Below, one piece after another: positions 29,454 to 37,144 of a stretch of DNA of 64,000 bases. Origin of the DNA: an uncultured Bacteroidales bacterium (lineage in GTDB: Bacteria > Bacteroidota > Bacteroidia > Bacteroidales > Bacteroidaceae); NCBI GenBank assembly GCA_902771725.1, contig CACXXT010000003.1, positions 51,931-115,930 on the forward strand, written 5' to 3'. Within the stretch, counting starts at the first letter, position 1. Each line of letters begins with the position of its first letter. The notes under the pieces are model-generated. The model was not told where the DNA came from. It saw only the letters and a list, made by a program, of their open reading frames with translations, and did no database searches. Position numbers and translations under genes: made by a program.

Positions 29454-29510
29454 ATGCAATATCTGAATTCCTATTATTGGTTCTACTTTTACTTTGCCCA
29501 GAAAGGGTGA
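29454..29510 (+). CDS. Tyr/Phe/Trp-rich attenuation leader peptide
   Basis: An 18-codon frame encoding MQYLNSYYWFYFYFAQKG followed by TGA. Nine of 18 residues are aromatic: five Tyr, three Phe and one Trp, with Y-Y-W-F-Y-F-Y-F in a row. It sits between a good promoter and a terminator, upstream of genes that make Phe and Tyr. Its stop codon (29508-29510) lies inside the antiterminator strand GGTGAAGCGG (29506-29515). This is the arrangement of classical ribosome-mediated attenuators: stalling on Tyr/Phe codons frees the antiterminator strand, while completed translation covers it and lets the terminator form. Confidence 0.88.
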   Translation: MQYLNSYYWFYFYFAQKG

Positions 29511-29586
29511 AGCGGTAGGCCGTATATGTGGAAATTGAAAGATTGAATATAAAATGCCCCGCTTCACCTATGAAGTGGGGCTTTTT
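29506..29586 (+). terminator. Attenuator: antiterminator strand and rho-independent terminator
   Basis: Terminator: GCCCCGCTTCA (29556-29566) pairs with TGAAGTGGGGC (29571-29581, one G-U) over a CCTA loop, followed by TTTTT. Antiterminator: GGTGAAGCGG (29506-29515) is perfectly complementary to CCGCTTCACC (29559-29568), which includes most of the terminator's 5' arm. The two structures exclude each other. Confidence 0.88.
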
Positions 29587-29630
29587 ATTATGTCAAAAAA
29601 AGAATGTAGAATGTCAAACGTTTAAAAGTA

Positions 29631-30473
29631 ATGAAACGCATAGCGATACAAGGCATAGAGGGCAGCTTTCACGACATCGCCGCCCACCAGTTCTTCGATG
29701 ACGAAGAGGTACAGCTGATCTGCTGCTCCAGCTTCGAACAGGTGTTCGCTGAGCTGCGCCGGGACCCTACGGTCATCGGCATGGTAGCCATCGAGAACAC
29801 CATCGCCGGTTCCCTGCTTCATAACTACGAGTTGCTGCGTGACTCCGGCGCCACCATCGTGGGCGAGCACAAGCTGCGCATCAAACACTCGTTCATGTGC
29901 CTGCCGGAGGATGACTGGTCTGACATTCAGGAAGTCCACTCTCACCCCGTGGCTCTGATGCAGTGCCGCACTTTCCTCGACCGACATCCGGAACTGAAGG
30001 TGGTGGAAGCCTCCGACACGGCAGGCGCCGCTGCCACCATCGCGCGAGGTCAGATGCACGGGCACGCTGCCATCGGCTCCAAGCACGTGGCAAATCTCTA
30101 CGGACTGAAGGTGCTGGAAGAAGGCATCGAGACGAACAAACACAACTTCACGCGCTTCCTGGTCTTCGCCTCGCCCTCGCGCGCGAACCTATTAAGAAAT
30201 ATCATGGAAACGGACAAGGCGAGCATCGTCTTCGCTCTGCCCCACGAGGAAGGGTCACTGTCCCACGTACTCTCCGTGCTCTCGTTCTACAAGTTGAACC
30301 TGACAAAAATCCAGTCCCTGCCCATCATCGGGCGCGAATGGGAATACCTGTTCTACGTCGACGTCCAGTTCCACGACTACACCCGCTACTCTCAGGGTAT
30401 CGACGCCATCCGTCCACTCACTTCTGACCTCAAAATCTTAGGAGAATACATTCATGGAAAAGAAAGCATTTAA
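29631..30473 (+). CDS. pheA: Prephenate dehydratase
   Basis: 280 residues. It converts prephenate to phenylpyruvate in phenylalanine synthesis. The PDT domain carries IQGIEGSFHDIAA at the N-terminus, VAIENTIAGS (52-61), AAIGSKHVA and the catalytic TRF (174-176, NFTRFLVF). A C-terminal ACT regulatory domain (about 195-275) has EGSLSHVLSVLSFYKLNLTKIQSLPI, equivalent to the GALV and ESRP motifs that bind Phe for feedback control. No chorismate mutase domain; that activity is fused to DAHP synthase two genes downstream. First structural gene after the attenuator; its 3' end overlaps the aminotransferase gene by 20 bases. Confidence 0.95.
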   Translation: MKRIAIQGIEGSFHDIAAHQFFDDEEVQLICCSSFEQVFAELRRDPTVIGMVAIENTIAGSLLHNYELLRDSGATIVGEHKLRIKHSFMCLPEDDWSDIQEVHSHPVALMQCRTFLDRHPELKVVEASDTAGAAATIARGQMHGHAAIGSKHVANLYGLKVLEEGIETNKHNFTRFLVFASPSRANLLRNIMETDKASIVFALPHEEGSLSHVLSVLSFYKLNLTKIQSLPIIGREWEYLFYVDVQFHDYTRYSQGIDAIRPLTSDLKILGEYIHGKESI

Positions 30474-31638
30474 ACCCGCCGAACGCCTGTCCCTCGTACA
30501 GGAATACTACTTCAGCCGCAAGCTGAAGGAGGTGGCTCGCCTCAATGCCGAGGGCAAGGACATCATCTCACTGGCCATCGGCAGCCCCGACATGCCGCCC
30601 AGCCAACGCACCATCGACGTGCTCTGCGAGGAAGCACGCAAGGCAGGTGGCCACGGCTACCAGCCCACCATCGGCACGCCCGAACTCCGACAGGCCATGG
30701 CAGCTTTCTACCGCCGCTGGTACGGCGTGGAGCTGAATCCTCAGACGGAAATCCAACCGCTCATCGGCTCCAAGGAAGGCATCCTGCACGTGACGCTCGC
30801 TTTCGTAAACCCCGGCGAACAGGTGCTGGTGCCCAATCCTGGTTACCCCACCTACACGGCACTCTCCCGCCTGCTGGGCGCCGAGGTCGTGAACTACGAC
30901 CTCACGGAAGCCACCAACTGGCAACCGGATTTCGACCAGCTTGAAAGCATGGATCTGAGCCGCGTGAAGCTGATGTGGACCAACTATCCCCATATGCCGA
31001 CAGGCGCTCCTGCCCGCCGCGAGACCTACCAGCGCCTGGTGGAATTCGCTCAGCGCCACGGCATCGTCATCGTCAATGACAACCCCTATTCGTTTATCCT
31101 GAATGATTCCGAACACCTGAGCATCCTCCAGATTCCCGGCGCCAAGGACTGCTGCATCGAGTTCAACTCCATGTCCAAGAGCCACAACATGCCAGGCTGG
31201 CGCGTCGGCATGCTCTCCACCAATGCCGAGTTTATCCGCTGGATCCTGAAAGTGAAGACCAATGTGGACAGCGGCACTTTCCGCGCCCTGCAGCTCGCTG
31301 CTGCCGAGGCACTGACGAACAACGAGGACGAATGGCACATGCAGGCCAACGTGCGCACCTACGCCAGCCGCCGCGCCATCGCTGAAGATATCATGCGCGC
31401 CCTCGGCTGCACCTTTGACCCTGCGCAGACTGGAATGTTCCTCTGGGGACGCATCCCCGACAGCTACGCCAACGTCGAGGATCTCACGGAGCGCGTCCTC
31501 CACGAAGCACGCGTCTTCATCACACCCGGATTCATCTTTGGCTCCAACGGCGAACGCTACATCCGCATATCCCTCTGCGCCAAGGACGAACAGATGCGCG
31601 AGGCGCTGGAGCGAATTCGCAAACAGTTTACACTCTAA
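30454..31638 (+). CDS. Class I/II PLP aminotransferase (probable aromatic aminotransferase)
   Basis: 394 residues. Fold type I aminotransferase: IGSPDMPP (substrate loop), GYQPTIGTPELRQAMAAFY, VNDNPYS with the PLP-pyridine Asp/Tyr (209-212), SMSKSHNMPGWRVGM with the Schiff-base Lys242 and phosphate-binding Arg250, and RISLC near the end with the carboxylate-binding Arg. Family members include aspartate, LL-diaminopimelate and aromatic aminotransferases. Its position, overlapping pheA and followed by aroF-aroQ and tyrA, makes transamination of phenylpyruvate and 4-hydroxyphenylpyruvate the likely job (inference). Confidence 0.88.
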   Translation: MEKKAFKPAERLSLVQEYYFSRKLKEVARLNAEGKDIISLAIGSPDMPPSQRTIDVLCEEARKAGGHGYQPTIGTPELRQAMAAFYRRWYGVELNPQTEIQPLIGSKEGILHVTLAFVNPGEQVLVPNPGYPTYTALSRLLGAEVVNYDLTEATNWQPDFDQLESMDLSRVKLMWTNYPHMPTGAPARRETYQRLVEFAQRHGIVIVNDNPYSFILNDSEHLSILQIPGAKDCCIEFNSMSKSHNMPGWRVGMLSTNAEFIRWILKVKTNVDSGTFRALQLAAAEALTNNEDEWHMQANVRTYASRRAIAEDIMRALGCTFDPAQTGMFLWGRIPDSYANVEDLTERVLHEARVFITPGFIFGSNGERYIRISLCAKDEQMREALERIRKQFTL

Positions 31639-31649
31639 ACACCAATATA

Positions 31650-32723
31650 ATGGAACTCGAACTGAACTTACAACCGCTTGCCCTGCCGGGCATTGAGAAC
31701 AAACGACCGATGGTCATCGCCGGTCCCTGCTCCGCCGAGACCGAGGAACAAGTGATGGACACTGCCCGACAGTTGGCCAACAACGGAATCCGCATCTTCC
31801 GTGCCGGTGTATGGAAACCCCGTACCAAACCCGGCGGTTTCGAAGGCAAAGGCGTGGAGGCACTGCCTTGGATGCAGCGCGTGAAGGCTGAAACCGGCAT
31901 GCTGCTCGCCACCGAAGTGGCAACGCCCGAGCACGTCGAAGCTGCCTTGAACGCAGGCATCGACATCCTCTGGATTGGTGCACGCACCAGTGCCAACCCC
32001 TTCAGCGTACAAGCCATTGCCGATGCGCTGAAGGGCGTGGACGTCCCCGTCTTTGTCAAGAACCCCGTGAACCCCGACGTGGAGCTGTGGACAGGCGCCC
32101 TGCTGCGCATCAACAGTGCTGGAATCCGTCGCTTGGGTGCCATCCACCGCGGCTTTTCCAGCGTGGACCAGAAGCTCTACCGCAACCCGCCGATGTGGCA
32201 CCTGCCCATCGAGCTCAAGCGCCGTTTCCCCATGCTGCCCGTCATCACAGACCCCAGCCACATGGGAGGACGTCGCGACCTCATCGCCCCCATTTCACAG
32301 CAGGCCATGGACCTGGGGTTCGACGGACTGATGATCGAGAGCCACTGCAACCCCGACTGCGCCTGGTCCGATGCCAAGCAGCAAGTGCTGCCCGAGGTGC
32401 TGGACTTCATCCTCGACCGCCTTGTCATCCGCGAGAGTGTGGAAGCCACCGAAAGCATAAACCAGCTACGCAAGCAGATCGACGAACTGGACAACCACCT
32501 CATGGACGTGCTCACCAAGCGTATGCGCATCAGCCGCGAGATTGCCGAGTACAAGAAGCTCCACAACATGACCGTCGTCCAGACCACCCGCTACAGCGAA
32601 ATCCTCGACAAGCGCGCTGCACAGGGCTCCCTCTGCGGCATGAGCCCCGACTTCGTGCGCGACATCTACGAGCATATCCACGAAGAGAGCGTGCGCCAGC
32701 AACTGGAAATCATGAACAAGTAA
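31650..32723 (+). CDS. Bifunctional DAHP synthase / chorismate mutase
   Basis: 357 residues. Residues 1-~265 are a type I-beta (KDO8P-like) DAHP synthase: MVIAGPCSAETEEQV, FRAGVWKPRTKPGGFEG, IGARTSANPFSVQ, VFVKNPVNPD and ITDPSHMGGRRDLI with the metal/PEP ligands. Residues ~268-357 are an AroQ-type chorismate mutase: INQLRKQIDELDNHLMDVLTKRMRISREIAEYKK with the catalytic Arg/Lys pattern. It makes the first shikimate-pathway compound and turns chorismate into prephenate, the shared substrate of the flanking pheA and tyrA products. The fusion is standard in Bacteroidetes and usually gives allosteric control through the mutase domain. Confidence 0.95.
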   Translation: MELELNLQPLALPGIENKRPMVIAGPCSAETEEQVMDTARQLANNGIRIFRAGVWKPRTKPGGFEGKGVEALPWMQRVKAETGMLLATEVATPEHVEAALNAGIDILWIGARTSANPFSVQAIADALKGVDVPVFVKNPVNPDVELWTGALLRINSAGIRRLGAIHRGFSSVDQKLYRNPPMWHLPIELKRRFPMLPVITDPSHMGGRRDLIAPISQQAMDLGFDGLMIESHCNPDCAWSDAKQQVLPEVLDFILDRLVIRESVEATESINQLRKQIDELDNHLMDVLTKRMRISREIAEYKKLHNMTVVQTTRYSEILDKRAAQGSLCGMSPDFVRDIYEHIHEESVRQQLEIMNK

Positions 32724-32736
32724 AAGCTTTTTTCCT

Positions 32737-33513
32737 ATGCGTATCCTCATTCTAGGTGCCGGCAAGATGGGCTCGTTCTTCACAGACCTGCTCTCCTTCG
32801 ACCACGACGTGGCGGTCTATGAGATAGACCCGCGCCGGCTGCGTTTCCTCTACAACACCCAGCGCTTCACCTCCCTCGACGAGGTGGATGCCTTCAACCC
32901 CGAACTCGTCATCAACGCTGTGTCGCTGAAATACACCCTTCAGGTATTCGACCAGCTGTTGCCCCACATCGGCAAGGACTGCATCCTCTCCGACATCAGC
33001 AGCGTCAAGACCGGCTTCAGGGAATACTACGAACAAACCGGACACCGCTACGTCAGTTCCCACCCTATGTTCGGTCCCACCTTCGCCAACCTCGGCGACC
33101 TCTCGCGCGAGAACGCCATCCTCATCTCCGAGGGCGACTATATGGGGCGCATATTCTTCCGCGACCTCTACACCCGCCTCGGCCTCAACCTCAAGGAAAT
33201 CTCCTTCGCCGAGCACGACGAGACCATGGCCTACTCCCTCTCCGTGCCCTTCGTATCCACCTTCGTCTTCTCTGCCGTAATGAAGCATCAGGACACTCCG
33301 GGAACCACCTTCAAGCGCCACATGAAGATTGCCCGCGGCGTGCTTTCCGAGGACGACACCCTGCTACGCGAAATCCTCTTCAACCCCCACACAAAGCCCA
33401 AGGTGGAAATGATACGAGCCGAGCTCAAGCAGCTCCTGCAGATCATCGACGACCGTGACGAGGAAGCCATGACAGCCTACCTCACACGCATCCGCAGGAA
33501 CATTCAGGAATAA
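32737..33513 (+). CDS. tyrA: Prephenate dehydrogenase
   Basis: 258 residues, last gene of the Phe/Tyr operon, 13 bases after the DAHP synthase-mutase gene. It oxidatively decarboxylates prephenate to 4-hydroxyphenylpyruvate. The N-terminal Rossmann motif is LILGAGKMGSFF with an acidic residue at the end of strand 2 (VYEIDPRR), suggesting NAD use. SDISSVKTGF and SSHPMFGPTFANL match the catalytic segment with the conserved His. The C-terminal helical dimerisation domain follows (SFAEHDETMAYSLSVPFVSTF). There is no ACT domain, so regulation may rest on upstream steps and on the leader attenuator. Confidence 0.92.
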   Translation: MRILILGAGKMGSFFTDLLSFDHDVAVYEIDPRRLRFLYNTQRFTSLDEVDAFNPELVINAVSLKYTLQVFDQLLPHIGKDCILSDISSVKTGFREYYEQTGHRYVSSHPMFGPTFANLGDLSRENAILISEGDYMGRIFFRDLYTRLGLNLKEISFAEHDETMAYSLSVPFVSTFVFSAVMKHQDTPGTTFKRHMKIARGVLSEDDTLLREILFNPHTKPKVEMIRAELKQLLQIIDDRDEEAMTAYLTRIRRNIQE

Positions 33514-33545
33514 ATAAAACATCCCCTACAGCCCCACTTTCTTCA

Positions 33546-33644
33546 AAAAGTCTCATAAAAGTGACCGTCATAACGATTTTTTCGCTACCTTTGCAGCCAA
33601 AAAGTACGAAAAACATTAACGACCATCACTTTTATGAGACTTTT
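33546..33644. repeat. 24-bp inverted repeat bracketing a promoter (candidate invertible segment)
   Basis: Bases 33546-33569 and 33621-33644 are reverse complements at 22 of 24 positions (GTCTCATAAAAGTGA / TCACTTTTATGAGAC is perfect over 15). The 51 bases between them contain TACCTTTG (33586-33593). The right arm includes the ATG at 33634. The left arm lies upstream of the -7 box, so the pair cannot be a hairpin in this transcript. Confidence 0.75.
33586..33593 (+). promoter_or_regulatory. -7 promoter element inside the inverted repeat
   Basis: TACCTTTG, with the predicted start about 35 bases before the ATG at 33634. The expected -33 position falls in the left repeat arm, where no TTG is present. 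Confidence 0.5.
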
Positions 33645-34764
33645 CATTCGTATCCTGCTGTCGTCCATCATCTTGATAACCAGCTCGATAGAGACTAGCG
33701 CACAAGAAACTGTCCCCGGTCCCCTGCGTGCCCGTCAGAACGTGCTTACAGGCGCCAAGAACCTCACGCTGACCACCGACAAGGGCACCGTCTACTACTA
33801 CCTCGTCAGTTCCGAGCAGATGCCCGTGCTCCATTTGGGCGACTCCCTGCGCATCGGAGCTGACCGCTTTGCCCTCAGTCAGGTACGTTCCATGCGCTTC
33901 CGCTCCCTGCCCCGCGCCTTCATGGACGAGGACAGCACCACCTTCGACAAGACACGCACCCTCGACCACTCACTGCTTGCCCTGCGACGCGACTTCCACG
34001 TCGGCAAGTGGAACAGCGTAGTCTTCCCCTTTGACCTCACCGGCGAACAGATCCTCGATGCTTTCGGCGACCAGAGCCTGCTCGCTGCCGCCCGAGGCAT
34101 CCGCGAGGGCGGCGAGACCGTGGTGGAGTTCCAGACCTTGGACCTCCACGCCCCCGGCATAGCCCTCCAGGCCAACCAGCACTACCTCCTCCGTCCCTCT
34201 CGCGAGCCCGATATCGAGGAAGGGCGCAGCCTCTACAACTTCCTCAAGAGCGGCGTGCCTGGTCCTATCTACCTCATCCCCAACGTCACCATGAAGGCCA
34301 ACCAGAATCCGCGCCTCCACAGCCTCTCCAACGACGACGGCACGCGCAAGGTACGCATTCGCGGCACCTACCTCAAGCTCGATGACTCCGTCGTCACCAG
34401 CCGCATCGTCCGCAACCGCCGCATCGCTTCCGGGATGTACGTCCTCGATGACGACGGACGTATGCTCCTCACCGAGGACTCCACCGTCGTCGGAGCCTTC
34501 CGCTCCTGGATTGAGAACCTCAGCGACGACGGACAGCCTCCGAAGTTCTACATCGACGGAATCGGCGAGTACCTCACCGTCGTGGCCGACGGCATCCTCG
34601 CACCCTCCTCCGACCTGCCCACGGACAACCAGCCCCTGCAGGACAGCCGCCGCGGCATCTACGACCTCAGCGGACGCCAGATCGGAAAGCCCGCCTCTGC
34701 CGGCAGCAAGCTCCAGAAAGGCATCTACATCATCAACGGCAGGAAAGTTGCCGTCAAGAACTAA
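33634..34764 (+). CDS. Secreted protein of unknown function with Por-like C-terminal tail
   Basis: 376 residues. N-terminal signal-like segment RLFIRILLSSIILITSSIETSAQ. The early part (GTVYYYLVSSEQMPVLHLGDSLRIGADRFALSQVRSMRF) resembles the short N-terminal strand module seen in many Prevotella surface proteins. The middle is beta-rich with no recognised domain (WNSVVFPFDLTGEQILDAFGD). The C-terminus GIYDLSGRQIGKPASAGSKLQKGIYIINGRKVAVKN is like the type IX/Por-associated tails of this group. It lies 20 bases upstream of the DUF6055-type gene with a compatible start, so both are probably cotranscribed under the promoter inside the inverted repeat. Function unknown. Confidence 0.75.
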   Translation: MRLFIRILLSSIILITSSIETSAQETVPGPLRARQNVLTGAKNLTLTTDKGTVYYYLVSSEQMPVLHLGDSLRIGADRFALSQVRSMRFRSLPRAFMDEDSTTFDKTRTLDHSLLALRRDFHVGKWNSVVFPFDLTGEQILDAFGDQSLLAAARGIREGGETVVEFQTLDLHAPGIALQANQHYLLRPSREPDIEEGRSLYNFLKSGVPGPIYLIPNVTMKANQNPRLHSLSNDDGTRKVRIRGTYLKLDDSVVTSRIVRNRRIASGMYVLDDDGRMLLTEDSTVVGAFRSWIENLSDDGQPPKFYIDGIGEYLTVVADGILAPSSDLPTDNQPLQDSRRGIYDLSGRQIGKPASAGSKLQKGIYIINGRKVAVKN

Positions 34765-34784
34765 ACGAAAGGAGGACCCCGACA

Positions 34785-36263
34785 ATGAAGAAAATACTGA
34801 TAACCCTCGCATTCCTGATTCCTGCAATCCATATCCCCGGCACCCTCCTTCGTGCCCAGGACACCCTCTGGGTGCGCTATGACGACCGCTTCAAGGCCAA
34901 CCAGTTCATCAGTCTCAAGGACATCGACTCCATTACCGACGCTGCCGACATGCAGTTCACCGACCCCGGTCGCTACCTCCTGAAGCCCGACACCTACGGC
35001 GGCACCGACTACACCAATGCCGCCGCCACCTCCGGCTACAACTTCGCCCACTCCATGGAGAGCGATCACTTCGCCGTATTCTGGGATGCCCGCTTCGGTG
35101 ACAACCCCAAGCACATCAAGCATCCTGACAATGGCTCCGTCGCCAACGCCTACGACGTCCTTGATGTCTGCGAGCGCTGCTGGTCGAAGTACGTCCAGCT
35201 CGGATTTGTTGTTCCCGGCAAGTCCACCACCGACAAGTGGAAAGTACAGCTTTACATCCCCTACCAGTCCGAGTGGCGTGCCGATGCTTCAGGCACTGGC
35301 GGCGTAGGAGGAGGCAAGACCGGAATCGGGCACTTCAACCCCTGGGCAGCCACAGCCCGCGGCGGTCACACCATCGCTCACGAGGTGGGACACACCTTCC
35401 AGTACCTCACCTCCGCTGACCTCGGTATGAACCACGGTCTCAACTACGGCTACGGAGCCGGAGCTTCCGGAGGCAATGGTTGGTGGGAGAGCTGCGCCAA
35501 CTGGCAGGCATACAAGGTCTTCCCTGAGCGCCAGTTCACCGACGGCGAATACTTCGAGGGTCACCTGCCCCTGCACCACCTCAACCTCCTGCACGAAGGA
35601 TGGCGCTACGAGAACTGCTATGTCCACGACTGGTGGTGTATGAAGCACGGCACAGACTTCATCGGACGCATCTGGCGCGAGAGCAACAAGCCCGAGGATC
35701 CCATCGAAGCATACATGCGACTCTGCGGACTCACCGTCGAAGAGTTTGCTGACGAACAGATGGAAGGGTTCATGCGCATGGCAACATGGGATATTGACGG
35801 CGTGCGCGATGCAGCCAAGCACCGCATCGGACAGCACCGCACCTACCTCACAAAGGTCAGCGGCACCAAGGACACCTGGCAAAGCGACGTCGACCACTGC
35901 ATCCAGAACTACGGCTACGCCATCATCAACATGAATGTCCCCAAGGCAGGCACCGAAGTCACCGCCCACTTCGAGGGCATCGCCGGAGCCGACGGATGGC
36001 GCAAGGTCAACGTCAGCAAGGCTGGCTGGCGCTATGCCTTCGTCGCCTACACCTCCAAGGGCGCTCGCCTCTACGGCGACATCCAGCGCTCCAAGAGCGG
36101 CACCGCCACCCTGACCATCCCCGCCTCATGCTCTCGCCTCTTCTTCGTCGTCATGGGAGCCCCCACCCAGTACTGGCGTCATGCCTGGGACGACGATGCC
36201 AGCAACGATGAGCAGTGGCCCTTCCGCGTCCGCTTCGAGAACACCAACCTTTTAGGAAAATAA
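34785..36263 (+). CDS. Secreted DUF6055-like putative metallopeptidase
   Basis: 492 residues with a signal peptide (MKKILITLAFLIPAIHIPGTLLRAQ). After a short module (WVRYDDRFKANQFISLKDIDSIT) the catalytic domain begins with SDHFAVFWDARFGDNP, where a bound-peptide-like strand is expected. The zincin motif HTIAHEVGHTFQY carries HExxH, and WWESCANWQAYKVFPE holds a downstream Glu that may be the third ligand. The C-terminal ~120 residues form a jelly-roll-like beta domain (WRYAFVAYTSKGARLYGD). The layout matches what I know of DUF6055 proteins, secreted Bacteroidetes proteins with a predicted gluzincin-type site; substrates are unknown. Followed by a 59-residue peptide gene. Confidence 0.82.
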   Translation: MKKILITLAFLIPAIHIPGTLLRAQDTLWVRYDDRFKANQFISLKDIDSITDAADMQFTDPGRYLLKPDTYGGTDYTNAAATSGYNFAHSMESDHFAVFWDARFGDNPKHIKHPDNGSVANAYDVLDVCERCWSKYVQLGFVVPGKSTTDKWKVQLYIPYQSEWRADASGTGGVGGGKTGIGHFNPWAATARGGHTIAHEVGHTFQYLTSADLGMNHGLNYGYGAGASGGNGWWESCANWQAYKVFPERQFTDGEYFEGHLPLHHLNLLHEGWRYENCYVHDWWCMKHGTDFIGRIWRESNKPEDPIEAYMRLCGLTVEEFADEQMEGFMRMATWDIDGVRDAAKHRIGQHRTYLTKVSGTKDTWQSDVDHCIQNYGYAIINMNVPKAGTEVTAHFEGIAGADGWRKVNVSKAGWRYAFVAYTSKGARLYGDIQRSKSGTATLTIPASCSRLFFVVMGAPTQYWRHAWDDDASNDEQWPFRVRFENTNLLGK

Positions 36264-36276
36264 CGGGAAAAAAGCT

Positions 36277-36456
36277 ATGAAGAAAAAACATTACCTCGCA
36301 CCCTCTTGTTCTGCTGTGGCTGTCAACCCAGAAACGATAATTGCAACCTCTCGGGAGAATTTGACCGTCGGAGGCACCGACACGAAAGCCACATTCGGCA
36401 GCGGCGACAAAACTTGGGGCGAAGTCAAGGCCAACACCGTCGACTGGGACGAATAG
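36277..36456 (+). CDS. Small Prevotella-type peptide of unknown function
   Basis: 59 residues, MKKKHYLAPSCSAVAVNPE followed by a Gly/Asp/Trp-rich tail ending TVDWDE. It begins 13 bases after the DUF6055-type stop and reads MKKK-Y-x-P-S-x-x-V, a pattern of very short, poorly annotated genes found near secreted-protein and surface-protein genes in Prevotella. Its codon use matches the neighbours, which argues for real coding. No signal peptide or membrane helix. Function unknown. Confidence 0.65.
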   Translation: MKKKHYLAPSCSAVAVNPETIIATSRENLTVGGTDTKATFGSGDKTWGEVKANTVDWDE

Positions 36457-36541
36457 CCACCCCGATTAGCACTACCACCCGCAGACATCCTGCCCCTGCT
36501 ACACGACGCAGCCACTGTGGCCGAGCACGCTTCAGCGAACC

Positions 36542-37075
36542 TTACAGTTGAATTCTGGTCACGCTGGCGTAGTCAGGAATGTTGGCATAACCTTGTTCTA
36601 TGGGGACGAGGTGCGCATAGACCATGGCACAAATGATGGGGCCTCCATGGCAGAAGACGGCGATGTTGTCGGTGGGTGCTGCGATGTTTTTCAGTTCGTC
36701 GATGAAGCTGGCAACGCGGCGGAACATGTCGCGGAAGGACTCTCCGTTGCGGGTGGGACTGTCGAGGTAGTTTTCGTAGTACTCGCGGAGCTGCGGGTCG
36801 CGTATCTCGTCGAAGCGCTGCATCTCCCAGTCGCCCATGTGCATCTCCTTCATTCTGGGTTCCTCGATGGCATCGGGGTAGCCGCAGTAGGCTGCAAGCT
36901 TACGCGCACGTGTTAGAGGTGAGGTGTAGACGCGGTCAAACGCTATGCCGCGTAGCTGCTCCTTGCAGGCTGCCGCCTCGGACTCGAAGTTCGCCGAGAC
37001 GGGGACGTCGGTCCAGCCGTAGCAAGTACCACGGGGAACGCCTACACTGGTATGACGGATGAGGAAGAGGGTCAT
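36542..37075 (-). CDS. cobC: Histidine phosphatase, probable alpha-ribazole phosphatase
   Basis: 177 residues. LIRHTSVGVPRGTCYGWTDVPV has the RHG-type phosphohistidine loop as RHT (His8), the variant usual in CobC. YTSPLTRARKLA, EPRMKEMHMGDWE (catalytic Glu) and VFCHGG with the second His complete the site. It would remove the 5'-phosphate of alpha-ribazole phosphate or of adenosylcobalamin phosphate. Last gene of the cob cluster; a 69-base gap with TATCGAAA-type repeats separates it from cobS. Confidence 0.88.
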   Translation of the reverse strand: MTLFLIRHTSVGVPRGTCYGWTDVPVSANFESEAAACKEQLRGIAFDRVYTSPLTRARKLAAYCGYPDAIEEPRMKEMHMGDWEMQRFDEIRDPQLREYYENYLDSPTRNGESFRDMFRRVASFIDELKNIAAPTDNIAVFCHGGPIICAMVYAHLVPIEQGYANIPDYASVTRIQL

Positions 37076-37144
37076 TTAGTTGAGAGTTTATAGTTTAAAG
37101 CTGTCGAAATATCGGAATATCGAAATATCGAAATGCCGTGCAAT
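37076..37144. repeat. Degenerate TATCGAAA repeats between cobS and cobC
   Basis: Four to five imperfect copies of an 8-9 base unit (ATCGAAAT, ATCGGAAT). Related words fill the gph-cobU gap at 39571-39648 (ATGTCGAA, ATATCGAA). Confidence 0.6.
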
